A stretch of DNA of 9,826 nucleotides from Bacteroidales bacterium (GCA_018432645.1 JAHDSP010000282.1:1-9826); one strand, 5' to 3'; shown: positions 1-7,415, counted from the first letter of the stretch. A program made the numbers and translations. The notes: generated from the sequence alone by a model not told the origin.

Positions 1-42
1 CTATTTATTAATAAATAATTATGTATATATATTAATATTTTG

Positions 43-50
43 TAATTTTG
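43..50 (+). promoter_or_regulatory. Bacteroidota-type -7 promoter box (TAATTTTG) for the response regulator
   Basis: TAATTTTG matches the Bacteroidota -7 consensus TAnnTTTG and lies 23 bases before the start codon at 74, so the expected transcript leader is short (about 15-20 nt). No convincing TTTG -33 element is visible at the expected distance. The same 9-mer, TGTAATTTT, precedes two other genes in the window (at 879 and 9711). Confidence 0.5.
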
Positions 51-73
51 TCGAAAATTTAAAAATTTGAATT

Positions 74-826
74 ATGGCAAAGACAAAAGTTTTAATAGTA
101 GAAGATGAAGCTATCATCGCAAAAGACATTGAAAATGTATTAACAAAAGCAGGTTATAAAGTTGTAGGTTCTTTTCCTACAGGAGAAGCTGCTGTTCAAG
201 CTGCTAATGAATTATACCCCGATATCATTCTGATGGATATTATGCTAAAAGGTGATATGTCTGGCATACAAGCTGCTGAAGTAATTAGAGAAAAATCTAA
301 TATACCTGTAGTATTTTTAACTGCATATGCTGATGAAAATACTGTTGATAAAGCTAGGTCAGCTATTCCTTATGGTTATATTGTGAAACCTTTTAAAGAA
401 AACGAATTGATAGCTACTATAGAGATAGCTCTTAATAAATATAAGGAAGATCAAGAGCTCATTAAAGAACGTGATATGCTAAAAAATATGGTAATAGAAA
501 AAAGTGATTCAGATAGCATTTTCGTTCGTGCTGATTATAGACTAAATCGTATTAAATTTACTGATATTTATTATATAGAAGCTTTGAAAGATTATGTTGT
601 TATCAATACTGCTGATAATATCTATACTACTCACACAACAATGAAAGAAATGCAGCGTATATTACCTGCTAAAGATTTTGTGCGTGTGCATAGAAGCTAT
701 ATTGTACGTATTGACAAAATCTTTAGTATCAAATATCCAGATTTAGTTATTGAAGGTAAAATGAAAGTAATTCCAATCGGTGGAATGTATCGTAAAGAAC
801 TTTTTAGCAGATTGAATCTCGTTTAA
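74..826 (+). CDS. LytTR-family two-component response regulator (REC-LytTR)
   Basis: This is a 250-residue response regulator, expected to be phosphorylated in the cytoplasm by a sensor kinase and then to bind DNA. The receiver domain spans about residues 4-122. It has the acidic pair E10-D11, phospho-acceptor D55 (in LMDIMLKGDMSG), switch T83 (FLTAYAD) and K105 (GYIVKPF). A charged linker (123-145) leads to a LytTR DNA-binding domain at about 146-248, with the typical YIEALKDYVVI stretch and RVHRSYIV motif. The length is normal for a REC-LytTR protein. The LKGDMSG loop after D55 is longer than in the classic AgrA/LytR type and resembles receivers fused to varied outputs in Bacteroidota. No partner histidine kinase lies downstream; one could be upstream of the window. 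A strong terminator follows, so it is probably transcribed separately from the next gene. Its target is unknown. Confidence 0.95.
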   Translation: MAKTKVLIVEDEAIIAKDIENVLTKAGYKVVGSFPTGEAAVQAANELYPDIILMDIMLKGDMSGIQAAEVIREKSNIPVVFLTAYADENTVDKARSAIPYGYIVKPFKENELIATIEIALNKYKEDQELIKERDMLKNMVIEKSDSDSIFVRADYRLNRIKFTDIYYIEALKDYVVINTADNIYTTHTTMKEMQRILPAKDFVRVHRSYIVRIDKIFSIKYPDLVIEGKMKVIPIGGMYRKELFSRLNLV

Positions 827-850
827 TAAATATTTAATTTTTACATAGAT

Positions 851-877
851 AAGGGGAATGTACATTCCCCTTTTTTT
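851..877 (+). terminator. Rho-independent terminator after the response regulator
   Basis: A perfect 22-base palindrome at 851-872 (arms AAGGGGAA / TTCCCCTT around a TGTACA loop) runs into seven T residues at 871-877. This is a textbook intrinsic terminator, placed 25 bases after the stop codon at 826, and it separates the response regulator from the operon that begins at 910. Confidence 0.93.
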
Positions 878-880
878 ATG

Positions 881-888
881 TAATTTTG
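881..888 (+). promoter_or_regulatory. Bacteroidota-type -7 promoter box for the pseudouridine synthase operon
   Basis: TAATTTTG fits TAnnTTTG and lies directly after the terminator and 21 bases before the ATG at 910, the same arrangement as at 43-50. The expected -33 position falls inside the terminator hairpin and has no TTG, so the -33 element is absent or weak. Confidence 0.5.
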
Positions 889-909
889 TAATTATGAAAT
901 ATTTTAATT

Positions 910-1707
910 ATGAAGGATTTAAGAAGAAATACAGATAATAAAAAGAAAAATACAAAATCTTTTAAAACAAATTCATTTAAAAAAGATATTAAACCAAAAA
1001 ATGAAGGTATTAGATTGAATAGATATATTGCTAATTGTGGTTATTGTTCTAGAAGAGAAGCAGATGATTTGATTTTAACGGGTAGTGTTTCTGTAAATGG
1101 AAAGATTATTACTCAATTAGGAACTAGAATTAAAGAATCAGATAAAGTGATGATCGGAGATGTAACTATTAAGCCCGAGAAGAAGATTTATATTTTAATG
1201 AATAAGCCAAAAGATTATATCACTACATCAAAAGATCCTCAAAATCGTAAAACTGTTATGAATCTTTTAGGTGATTTGAAGTTTCGTGTATATCCTGTTG
1301 GTAGATTAGATAGGAATACTACTGGTATTTTGTTATTCACTAATGATGGAGATTTAGCTCGTAAGCTTACTCATCCTTCATCTAATATTTTAAAAATTTA
1401 TGAAGTAAAATTAGATAAAAATCTAAAATTCAATGATTTACAAAAAATTATGGAAGGTATTTATATAGATGGACATAAAATTAAAGTTGATGAAATAAGT
1501 TATATTGAGGATAAACCTCACAATTATGTCGGTATAGCTATTCATTCTGGACAATATCATATAGTAAAAAAGATATTTGAATCTTTAGGTTATAAAGTAT
1601 TAATGCTTGATAGAACTATGTTTGGTCCTCTTACTAAAAAAAATGTTCCACGTGGAACATGGCGTTATCTTACCGATAGTGAAGTTAGATTATTAATGAA
1701 TTTGTAA
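910..1707 (+). CDS. RsuA/RluB-family rRNA pseudouridine synthase (S4 + catalytic domain)
   Basis: This 265-residue protein should convert specific uridines in ribosomal RNA to pseudouridine. After a very basic, disordered N-terminus (1-32) comes an S4 RNA-binding domain (about 34-80, RLNRYIANCGYCSRREAD...VNG). The catalytic domain covers about 93-262, with the family motif GRLDRNTTGILLFTNDGD, in which D134 is the catalytic aspartate. The last family block, usually G-x-N-R-Q-V-R-R-M, reads SGQYHIVKKIFESLGYKV here, so the usual arginines are replaced by H and K. The protein is therefore a clear family member but divergent in that block. The subfamily (RluB versus RluE/F/RsuA) cannot be fixed from the sequence alone. 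Its stop TAA shares one base with the ATG of the next gene, indicating translational coupling. A parS-like palindrome lies within its last 65 bases. Confidence 0.92.
   Translation: MKDLRRNTDNKKKNTKSFKTNSFKKDIKPKNEGIRLNRYIANCGYCSRREADDLILTGSVSVNGKIITQLGTRIKESDKVMIGDVTIKPEKKIYILMNKPKDYITTSKDPQNRKTVMNLLGDLKFRVYPVGRLDRNTTGILLFTNDGDLARKLTHPSSNILKIYEVKLDKNLKFNDLQKIMEGIYIDGHKIKVDEISYIEDKPHNYVGIAIHSGQYHIVKKIFESLGYKVLMLDRTMFGPLTKKNVPRGTWRYLTDSEVRLLMNL
1643..1660. promoter_or_regulatory. parS: parS-like ParB-binding palindrome, copy 1
   Basis: ATGTTCCACGTGGAACAT is an 18-base perfect palindrome. Its inner 16 bases, TGTTCCACGTGGAACA, differ at one position from the known bacterial parS pattern TGTTnCACGTGAAACA and form a fully symmetric variant. 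It is much richer in G+C than its surroundings and lies inside the pseudouridine synthase gene, encoding V-P-R-G-T (residues 247-251 in frame). A second site with the same 14-base core lies at 3179-3192. The parS assignment rests on consensus matching; parB is not in the window. Confidence 0.8.
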
Positions 1708-2279
1708 TGAAAAGAAATATATTTTATATAATTTTGATAATTTTTTTATTTGTTATATTAATAATACTAGGAATTTTGTTTTCTAAAACTAATTCTAATG
1801 ATAATGATGTAGTAATACTTAAATCTAATTCAAAAAATAATATCTTACAAATAAATAAATTAAAAGCTGATAGTATAAATGTAGAATCATTCTCTGATAA
1901 CTATTCTGCTGGATTAAAAATTGATAATTTATTTCGTAATATTAAAACAGAACTTTATATAGATTCTATTTTATTAAATAATAATGATACTAATATTATT
2001 TTAATCTCACCAATACGTGTCCCAGAATATTTATATAGATTTGTTCTGATTACTATCGATTCTATAAATAAAAATCTTAATTATCAAAATGTAATTTTAA
2101 CTAATCTAGACTCTGTAAATTTGCAATTAATTAATATAAATGATTCAGTTTTGATAAATGGTAATTTGTTTTTTAATATCTCAGATTCATTATCAAAATC
2201 TAAATATATTATGAATTTTATTAATGCTAAAACAAAAATTATTAAACGATGGAAAGGACAGGCAACAATAGAATTATAA
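1707..2279 (+). CDS. Small membrane-anchored protein of unknown function
   Basis: I do not recognise this 190-residue protein. It has one N-terminal hydrophobic segment (about residues 5-26, isoleucine/leucine-rich) after a short basic start (MKRN), which fits a membrane anchor or uncleaved signal with the remainder outside the cytoplasm. The rest is rich in N, D, S, I and L, with alternating hydrophobic stretches (for example 100-165) that suggest a beta-rich periplasmic domain. There are no cysteines or catalytic motifs. The ATG overlaps the previous stop by one base (TAATG), and the 3' end overlaps the DUF4175-type gene by 31 bases, so it is part of the operon. Base composition is extremely AT-rich. 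By position it may be a partner of the DUF4175-type protein, but this is inference from gene order only. Confidence 0.85.
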   Translation: MKRNIFYIILIIFLFVILIILGILFSKTNSNDNDVVILKSNSKNNILQINKLKADSINVESFSDNYSAGLKIDNLFRNIKTELYIDSILLNNNDTNIILISPIRVPEYLYRFVLITIDSINKNLNYQNVILTNLDSVNLQLININDSVLINGNLFFNISDSLSKSKYIMNFINAKTKIIKRWKGQATIEL

Positions 2280-5200
2280 ATATATTAGAAAAATTTGCAA
2301 AAAAATTTTATCTCAATAACCTTATTAAAGGCTTATTTTGGTTTATTTTGTTTTCTGTTTCTTTATTGTTTGTTTTATCAACAATAGAAAATTTGTTTTG
2401 GCTAAATTCTACCTTTAGATTGATATTACTAATATTATTAATAATTTCTTTAACTATATTTTTTTCTTATTATATCGCGTTACCTATTTTAAGATATTTT
2501 GGACTTTTTAGAGATAAATCTTATAAAGATTTCGCATTATTACTAGGTAATTATTCTAATACTGATGACAAAATTTTATCTGCATTAGAGTTATTTGAAT
2601 TAAATGAACTTAACAAAAATGAATTATTATTAAATGAATTATCTAGACGCAGTAATGAATTATCTAAAATTAATCTAAAAAGATTTTTTAATATTAAAGA
2701 ATATTACAAGTGGATTATTGGCAATATTGGTATTTTAGCTGTATTCTTTATTTTATCTTTCACTTTTCCTAATCATTTTATTAATCCTTTAGTGAGAATA
2801 TCTAATTATAATAAAATTTTTCCTAAAGATTATGGTTTTAAAGTTAATATTTTAAATAAGAATTTTTATATTGAATCAGGAAAATCTTTTGTATTAAATT
2901 TCGAAATTACGGGTGAAAAAATCCCTAAAGATATCTATATATTGTCTAATGGTAATAAGTATATTCCCCAAAAAACCTTGGATAATAAATTTGAATATGT
3001 TTTTGAAAATTTGACACAAAATACAAATTTTCAAATTATTGCTGAGGATTGGATTTCAGAGGAATATGAAATAAATGTTTATAATAAACCGTCTATTTAT
3101 CGACTAGTAGCCAATGTAATATATCCTAATTATACAAAAATTGCTAATGAACAATTTGTAAATATTTTTTCATATAGCGTTCCACGTGGAACTAAAATTT
3201 TGTTTACATTTAATGTAAAAGATGCTGATAGCCTGATAATAATTAATGGTGATGCATTAAATAAATACTCGGTAAAAAATAAATTAGATTATCAATTACA
3301 AATATTAAAAAATGAAAATTTGCAAATAATTACTAAATCGATACAATCTCCATTACAAGATACTACAAATATTTACATTTCAGAAATACCTGATGCTTAT
3401 CCGCAAATATTAGTACAATTACAAAAAGATACATTTGCTGTAATGCATTATTATGTTTCTGGCTCTATTTCTGATGATTATGGATTTACTAAATTATTAG
3501 CCATTTATAAATTAACTCGTAAAGATAGTACTATTAATGGGAAAATCCCAATAAATATTTCAAATAATGACTTAATACAAAATTTTAATTTTGATATAGA
3601 TTTTTCTTTTCTAAATCTACAACCTGATGATATTATTCATTTTTATTTAGAAATTTATGATAATGACGCTATAGCTGGACCTAAATCTACTAAATCTCGT
3701 GAATATGAAATAAAAATACCTACAAAAGAAGAAATCCAAATAGAACAATCTAAACAATTACAAGCCGCTAATTCTAAATTTGCTAATATACAAAAAGAAT
3801 TAAATGATATTAAAAATGAATTAAAACAACTAGAAAATCAATGGAAACTAGAACGTAAATTTAATTATGAACAAAAACAAAAATGGGAAAATTTAATAAA
3901 AAGACAAAATGATATTATTAATGAATTGCAAAATATAGAACAAAATCTACAACTTTCACCTTCTTATGATGAAAATTTAGAAATTTATGAAAAAATTCAA
4001 CAAATAGATGAGCTCATTAAATCTATTAATCTAGATGAACTAAATGAATATATAGAAAATTTACAAAAATTAATGGAAAATAATGAGTTGAAATCTGAAG
4101 ATATCGAAGAGTTTAAGCTTCAGAATGAAGAATTAAATAAAATGCTGGATAGACAAATAGATCTACTGAAACGCTTAGATATTGAAAAAAATCTAAAAGA
4201 AACTTTCGAAGAATTTAAAGATCTAAGTAAACAATTTGATGAATTATCTAAAAAACAAGAACCTGATGAATTAGATAAACAAAATGAACTAAAGAAAGAT
4301 TTAGAAAAACAGTTCGAGAAATATGACAGTTTGTTAAAGGAAAATGAAAAACTCAGTGATCCATTTAAAATGGAAAATATAGAAACCGAAGAGCAAATTA
4401 TTAATAATGAAGTTCAACAAGCTGAACAAAATCTGCAAAAAAATAATCATAAAAAAGCTAATGAGAATCAAAAAAATACTAGCCAACAATTAAATGATTT
4501 AGCTAATAAATTAGAACAAAACCTAGAAGAACAGCTGAAAGAAGAAAATGTAGAAGATGCTACCGCACTTAGACAATTACTAAAAAATGTAATTTTAGCT
4601 TCTTTTGAGCAAGAAAATTTAATTAAAAATCTTTACATGCAGAATCCTCGCTTATCAAATTACCAGGATTATGTAAGAAAGCAATATGAATTGCAAGAAG
4701 TGATGAAACGTACCAAAGATAGTCTCTATATGATTGGCAAGCGTCAACCTATGGTTTCTAATTTTATTTTTGATGAAATTAACAAAATAGAAAAAGAAAG
4801 CAAAAAAGCTATTAATAACCTTAATAATTGGACTTTGGGACATGCAGCTATTAATCAACAAAATTTGATGACTTCGCTCAATAATCTCGCACTGTTTCTA
4901 TCAGATATATTGCAGCAAATGGATCAGCAAAATATGATGTCTCAAATGAATAGTGATGGTGCTATGAAATGTAATAATCCAAAAAATACGGGCAATTCTA
5001 ATAATACAAAACCTAGTATGAAAACTCTAAAAAAACTGCAACAAGACTTAAATAAACAAATGGAAGCTCTACAAAAAGAAATGCAAAATGGTAAAAAACA
5101 AGGTAAAGAAATTAGTGAGGCCCTAGCTAAAATGGCTGCTCAGCAAGAGGCTATTAGACGTGCTATGCAGCAACTAAAAGAACAAATGAGCAAAGAAGGT

Positions 5201-5548
5201 AATCTGAAAAATGCTACTTTCATTCAACAAATGATAGAGGATATGGAAAAAACTGAAAAAGATCTCTATAATAAAAATCTATCTTATGAAACTATCAAAA
5301 GACAAAAACAAATAGAAATACGTATGCTCGAAGCTGAAAAAGCTGAACAACAGCAAGAGACAGATAATTTACGTAAAAGTGAAACTGCTAAAAATGATTA
5401 TAATAGTAACCTTATTAAAAATTTTCAGTATAATATTATAAAAAATAATAATTTTGAATCGATGAACCGCAATAATTTAAACTTTAATTTGTATTATCGT
5501 AAAAAGATTCAAGAATATTTTAATAATGTTCCCTATGAAAAAAATTGA
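2249..5548 (+). CDS. DUF4175-type large membrane protein with long coiled coil
   Basis: This 1099-residue protein matches the Bacteroidota DUF4175 type in architecture. There are two transmembrane helices near the N-terminus (about 27-46 and 56-80), a third at about 154-173, a beta-rich region (about 195-490, probably periplasmic) and a long, highly charged coiled-coil region (about 495-770). A Q/M/K-rich C-terminal part follows (about 880-1045), including the LKKLQQDLNKQMEALQKEM stretch and a terminal IEIRMLEAEKAEQQQE segment of the kind that closes DUF4175 proteins. Its biochemical role is unknown; an envelope or scaffold function is inferred. The ATG at 2249 is the first possible start, because an in-frame TAA lies two codons upstream (2243-2245) and the next Met is several hundred residues on. 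It overlaps the genes on both sides (31 and 23 bases). A second parS-like site lies inside it, at residues 311-315. The coding DNA is strongly A-rich. Confidence 0.88.
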   Translation: MERTGNNRIINILEKFAKKFYLNNLIKGLFWFILFSVSLLFVLSTIENLFWLNSTFRLILLILLIISLTIFFSYYIALPILRYFGLFRDKSYKDFALLLGNYSNTDDKILSALELFELNELNKNELLLNELSRRSNELSKINLKRFFNIKEYYKWIIGNIGILAVFFILSFTFPNHFINPLVRISNYNKIFPKDYGFKVNILNKNFYIESGKSFVLNFEITGEKIPKDIYILSNGNKYIPQKTLDNKFEYVFENLTQNTNFQIIAEDWISEEYEINVYNKPSIYRLVANVIYPNYTKIANEQFVNIFSYSVPRGTKILFTFNVKDADSLIIINGDALNKYSVKNKLDYQLQILKNENLQIITKSIQSPLQDTTNIYISEIPDAYPQILVQLQKDTFAVMHYYVSGSISDDYGFTKLLAIYKLTRKDSTINGKIPINISNNDLIQNFNFDIDFSFLNLQPDDIIHFYLEIYDNDAIAGPKSTKSREYEIKIPTKEEIQIEQSKQLQAANSKFANIQKELNDIKNELKQLENQWKLERKFNYEQKQKWENLIKRQNDIINELQNIEQNLQLSPSYDENLEIYEKIQQIDELIKSINLDELNEYIENLQKLMENNELKSEDIEEFKLQNEELNKMLDRQIDLLKRLDIEKNLKETFEEFKDLSKQFDELSKKQEPDELDKQNELKKDLEKQFEKYDSLLKENEKLSDPFKMENIETEEQIINNEVQQAEQNLQKNNHKKANENQKNTSQQLNDLANKLEQNLEEQLKEENVEDATALRQLLKNVILASFEQENLIKNLYMQNPRLSNYQDYVRKQYELQEVMKRTKDSLYMIGKRQPMVSNFIFDEINKIEKESKKAINNLNNWTLGHAAINQQNLMTSLNNLALFLSDILQQMDQQNMMSQMNSDGAMKCNNPKNTGNSNNTKPSMKTLKKLQQDLNKQMEALQKEMQNGKKQGKEISEALAKMAAQQEAIRRAMQQLKEQMSKEGNLKNATFIQQMIEDMEKTEKDLYNKNLSYETIKRQKQIEIRMLEAEKAEQQQETDNLRKSETAKNDYNSNLIKNFQYNIIKNNNFESMNRNNLNFNLYYRKKIQEYFNNVPYEKN
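3179..3192. promoter_or_regulatory. parS: parS-like ParB-binding palindrome, copy 2
   Basis: GTTCCACGTGGAAC is a perfect 14-base palindrome, identical to the core of the site at 1643-1660. Its flanking bases (C before, T after) break the outer TG...CA of the 16-base parS form, so it may be the weaker site. It lies within the DUF4175-type gene and encodes V-P-R-G-T at residues 311-315. By eye, these are the only two CACGTG hexamers in the window. Confidence 0.7.
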
Positions 5549-5987
5549 CCCTTTATACATAAAAAATAGTGATTTCATATCTTTACTAGATGATTATATA
5601 AATAGATTCTTTCAACAAAATAATTTACCCGATGAAATATATGAAAATATCTATATAGCAGTTTATGAAGCTCTTAAATTAATTATGTCAAAATTTAATA
5701 CTTTATCATATTCTAATGATTTAAAATTAGAATTATTTTATGATAATGGTAATCTAAATTGTCATATTTCTTGTAATAATCTAAAAGATATTTGGGCTGA
5801 TATAGAAAATTGTTCTAACAATGAAGTAATCGAGAGCTCTGTAGTTTTGATAAATAAATTAAGTAATTCTCTGAAATTATTTAATGATAATAGTATAGAA
5901 ATAATGTTTGATGTTATAAAAATGCAAAATGAGTTTGAACAAATAAAAAATGAAGAATATCAAGAATATAAAATTTTAAAAAATTAG
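5526..5987 (+). CDS. Degenerate HATPase_c (anti-sigma/Bergerat-fold-like) small protein
   Basis: This 153-residue cytoplasmic protein has the overall plan of the small stand-alone histidine-kinase-type ATPase domains (SpoIIAB/RsbW-like) that I recall next to DUF4175 genes in Bacteroidota. The helix IYIAVYEALKLIMSKF (about 42-57) aligns with the N-box helix (E-A-x-x-N-A-x-x-H). Here E48-A49 remain, but L52 and K56 replace the usual Asn and His. The strand FYDNGNLNCHISCNN (71-85) occupies the place of the D-x-G-x-G box but lacks its pattern, and the later glycine-rich lid (G-R-G-L-like) reads SSVVLINKLS. ATP binding is therefore probably lost. Length is slightly above the usual 135-145, because of a charged C-terminal tail (131-153). 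The ATG at 5526 overlaps the previous gene by 23 bases; a second in-frame ATG at 5535 is an equally plausible start. Family placement is moderate, since it rests on pattern and context. Confidence 0.6.
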   Translation: MFPMKKIDPLYIKNSDFISLLDDYINRFFQQNNLPDEIYENIYIAVYEALKLIMSKFNTLSYSNDLKLELFYDNGNLNCHISCNNLKDIWADIENCSNNEVIESSVVLINKLSNSLKLFNDNSIEIMFDVIKMQNEFEQIKNEEYQEYKILKN

Positions 5988-5995
5988 TAAAATAT

Positions 5996-6016
5996 CAAAA
6001 ATATTATATATTTTTG
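5996..6016. repeat. AT-only hairpin overlapping the promoter box of the surface-protein gene
   Basis: The arms CAAAAATAT and ATATTTTTG are perfectly complementary over 9 bases with a 3-base loop, between the stop at 5987 and the start at 6034. It could be a weak transcription end for the operon or an operator-like site on the -7 box at 6009-6016. Such AT-only hairpins arise by chance in DNA this AT-rich, so no function is asserted. Confidence 0.35.
6009..6016 (+). promoter_or_regulatory. Bacteroidota-type -7 promoter box for the surface-protein gene
   Basis: TATTTTTG fits TAnnTTTG and lies 17 bases before the ATG at 6034, implying a leader of about 12 nt. No -33 TTTG is visible. It suggests that the surface-protein gene has its own promoter and is not simply the last gene of the operon before it. 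Confidence 0.45.
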
Positions 6017-6033
6017 TATAAATAATTTGGTAT

Positions 6034-7341
6034 ATGAAATTAAAAAGTTTATATTTTATTATTATATTTTTGATATTTAGCTTTGTTTTGAAAAGCCAAA
6101 ACAATCTTTTAAATTTAAAAGATACTAAAGTAACATTAAAAAATAACGTTGTTTTGGTGATCAATCAACCTAGTCCTAATGGTATAATAGCTACTAGTAA
6201 TGGGGGTATAGTTTCTGAAGGGGATCTAAATAGAGTTGTATGGAAAATAAATAATAATACTGGAACATATACTATTCCATTTTGGCAAACGAGTAGAATA
6301 GATTTAGTTTATCAAATTACTACTGCTGGTAGCAGTCCTGGAGCTTTAATAGCTAGTACACGTTCGACAGGTGCAGATAATCTTCCTCTTCCTACTGTAT
6401 CTCCTGCAGTTGAAGATTTAAATATAAATGGTGCAAATGGTTCTTATTATGTTGTAGATAGATATTGGATTCTGAGAAAAGAAGGATGGTCTACTAATCC
6501 GGTTGCAACTTTATCTTTTAAATATCAAGATAATGAAATAGCTTCTCCAAATACTATAAGTGAGGCTAATCTATCAGCTCAATTATGGGGACAAGATCCT
6601 TATGCTTCACCAGGTACATACAGCTGGGTACCAGATGCTTTTGATGTTTTTCAAGGGTACTCTACAGCTCTTGGGACTGCAGATGCAGCTAATAATAGAG
6701 TAACAAATGTTGTACCACCTTCTGCATATAAAGGTGGTTTCTATACGTGGATATTAGTAGATAAAGCTCATCCTTTGCCAGTAACATTATTGTATTTTAA
6801 AGTTTATTGCGTGGGGAAATATGTTGCTCTCAAATGGGAAACAGCTTCTGAAATTAATTGTGATTATTATTTGGTAGAGCGTAGCTCAGATGGCATCTCT
6901 TGGGAGCCTGTTGCATATATACAAGGTGCAGGTAATAGTAATGAAGTATCTACATATTCTTGGGCAGATAACTTCGACAGTAATGGATCTGCCTTATACT
7001 ATAGATTAACGCAGTTTGATTATAATGGCGAGTATGAAGTGCTTGGCATTCAATCAATACTTTGTAATGCTGCAGCTGATGATTCGTGGATTACTATTAA
7101 TACAGATATTTTAAATAATATTTTAATCAATTTCACAGCTACAGAAGGTGAGCCCTATGAAATAAAAGTTTTTAATTTATTAGGTGAATTAATGTATTTT
7201 CAGTCTGGCACTGTTGAGAATAGCATAGAACAGTTTGTAATACCTACCTATGGTTGGGCTAGTAGTATTTATTTAGTTGATGTACGTTCTTCTCTTGTAA
7301 ATAAAACACAAAAAGTTTATATTCAAGAAATGGATTATTGA
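6034..7341 (+). CDS. Secreted surface protein with T9SS C-terminal sorting domain
   Basis: This 435-residue protein is exported by Sec and then probably by the Bacteroidota type IX secretion system. The signal peptide is at about 1-21 (MKLK, a long I/L/F core, then VLKSQ). The N-terminal part (about 25-245) is a G/S/T/N-rich beta region with the common VSEGDLNRVVWKI...TGTYTIPF pattern of Bacteroidota surface proteins. At 248-340 comes the familiar module starting LPVTLLYFK, continuing WETASEINCDYYLVERS-DG-SWE, IQGAGNSNE and YYRLTQFDYNGEYE, a fibronectin-III-like fold preceding sorting domains. Residues about 350-431 form the sorting tail (YEIKVFNLLGELMY...SIYLVDV...KTQKVYIQ). No enzyme motif is visible, so the function is unknown; adhesion or a structural role is possible. 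It is less AT-rich than the operon before it. It stands alone, with the repeat-rich region behind it. Confidence 0.9.
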   Translation: MKLKSLYFIIIFLIFSFVLKSQNNLLNLKDTKVTLKNNVVLVINQPSPNGIIATSNGGIVSEGDLNRVVWKINNNTGTYTIPFWQTSRIDLVYQITTAGSSPGALIASTRSTGADNLPLPTVSPAVEDLNINGANGSYYVVDRYWILRKEGWSTNPVATLSFKYQDNEIASPNTISEANLSAQLWGQDPYASPGTYSWVPDAFDVFQGYSTALGTADAANNRVTNVVPPSAYKGGFYTWILVDKAHPLPVTLLYFKVYCVGKYVALKWETASEINCDYYLVERSSDGISWEPVAYIQGAGNSNEVSTYSWADNFDSNGSALYYRLTQFDYNGEYEVLGIQSILCNAAADDSWITINTDILNNILINFTATEGEPYEIKVFNLLGELMYFQSGTVENSIEQFVIPTYGWASSIYLVDVRSSLVNKTQKVYIQEMDY

Positions 7342-7387
7342 TTGTATCTAAAGATTTTATAGCGTTTTGAATGTGTAAATTACTTAA

Positions 7388-7401
7388 GTTAATATTTAAC
7401 T
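7388..7401 (+). repeat. 14-base direct repeat GTTAATATTTAACT, left copy
   Basis: GTTAATATTTAACT occurs exactly again at 7706-7719, so the two copies enclose all the other repeats between 7402 and 7705. The sequence is nearly palindromic. The copies could mark the edges of an inserted block, or be a coincidence in AT-rich DNA. Confidence 0.5.
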
Positions 7402-7415
7402 GTTCAATTGTTTTT

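Noticed and set aside
2..17. 16-base perfect AT palindrome TATTTATTAATAAATA upstream of the response regulator
   Set aside because: All bases are A/T; about one such palindrome is expected by chance in a window of this size and composition, and no T-tract or known operator match supports it.
894..938. Short frame of 14 codons starting at ATG 894, overlapping the pseudouridine synthase start
   Set aside because: It is out of frame with the gene, very short and has no sign of function; the ATG at 910 gives the normal family protein.
4655..4861. Minus-strand open frame of 68 codons inside the DUF4175-type gene
   Set aside because: It is a shadow of a well-supported long gene, with no recognisable protein features.
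5976..6164. Minus-strand open frame of 62 codons across the start of the surface-protein gene
   Set aside because: It covers the promoter and signal-peptide region of the real gene and is explained by AT-rich composition.
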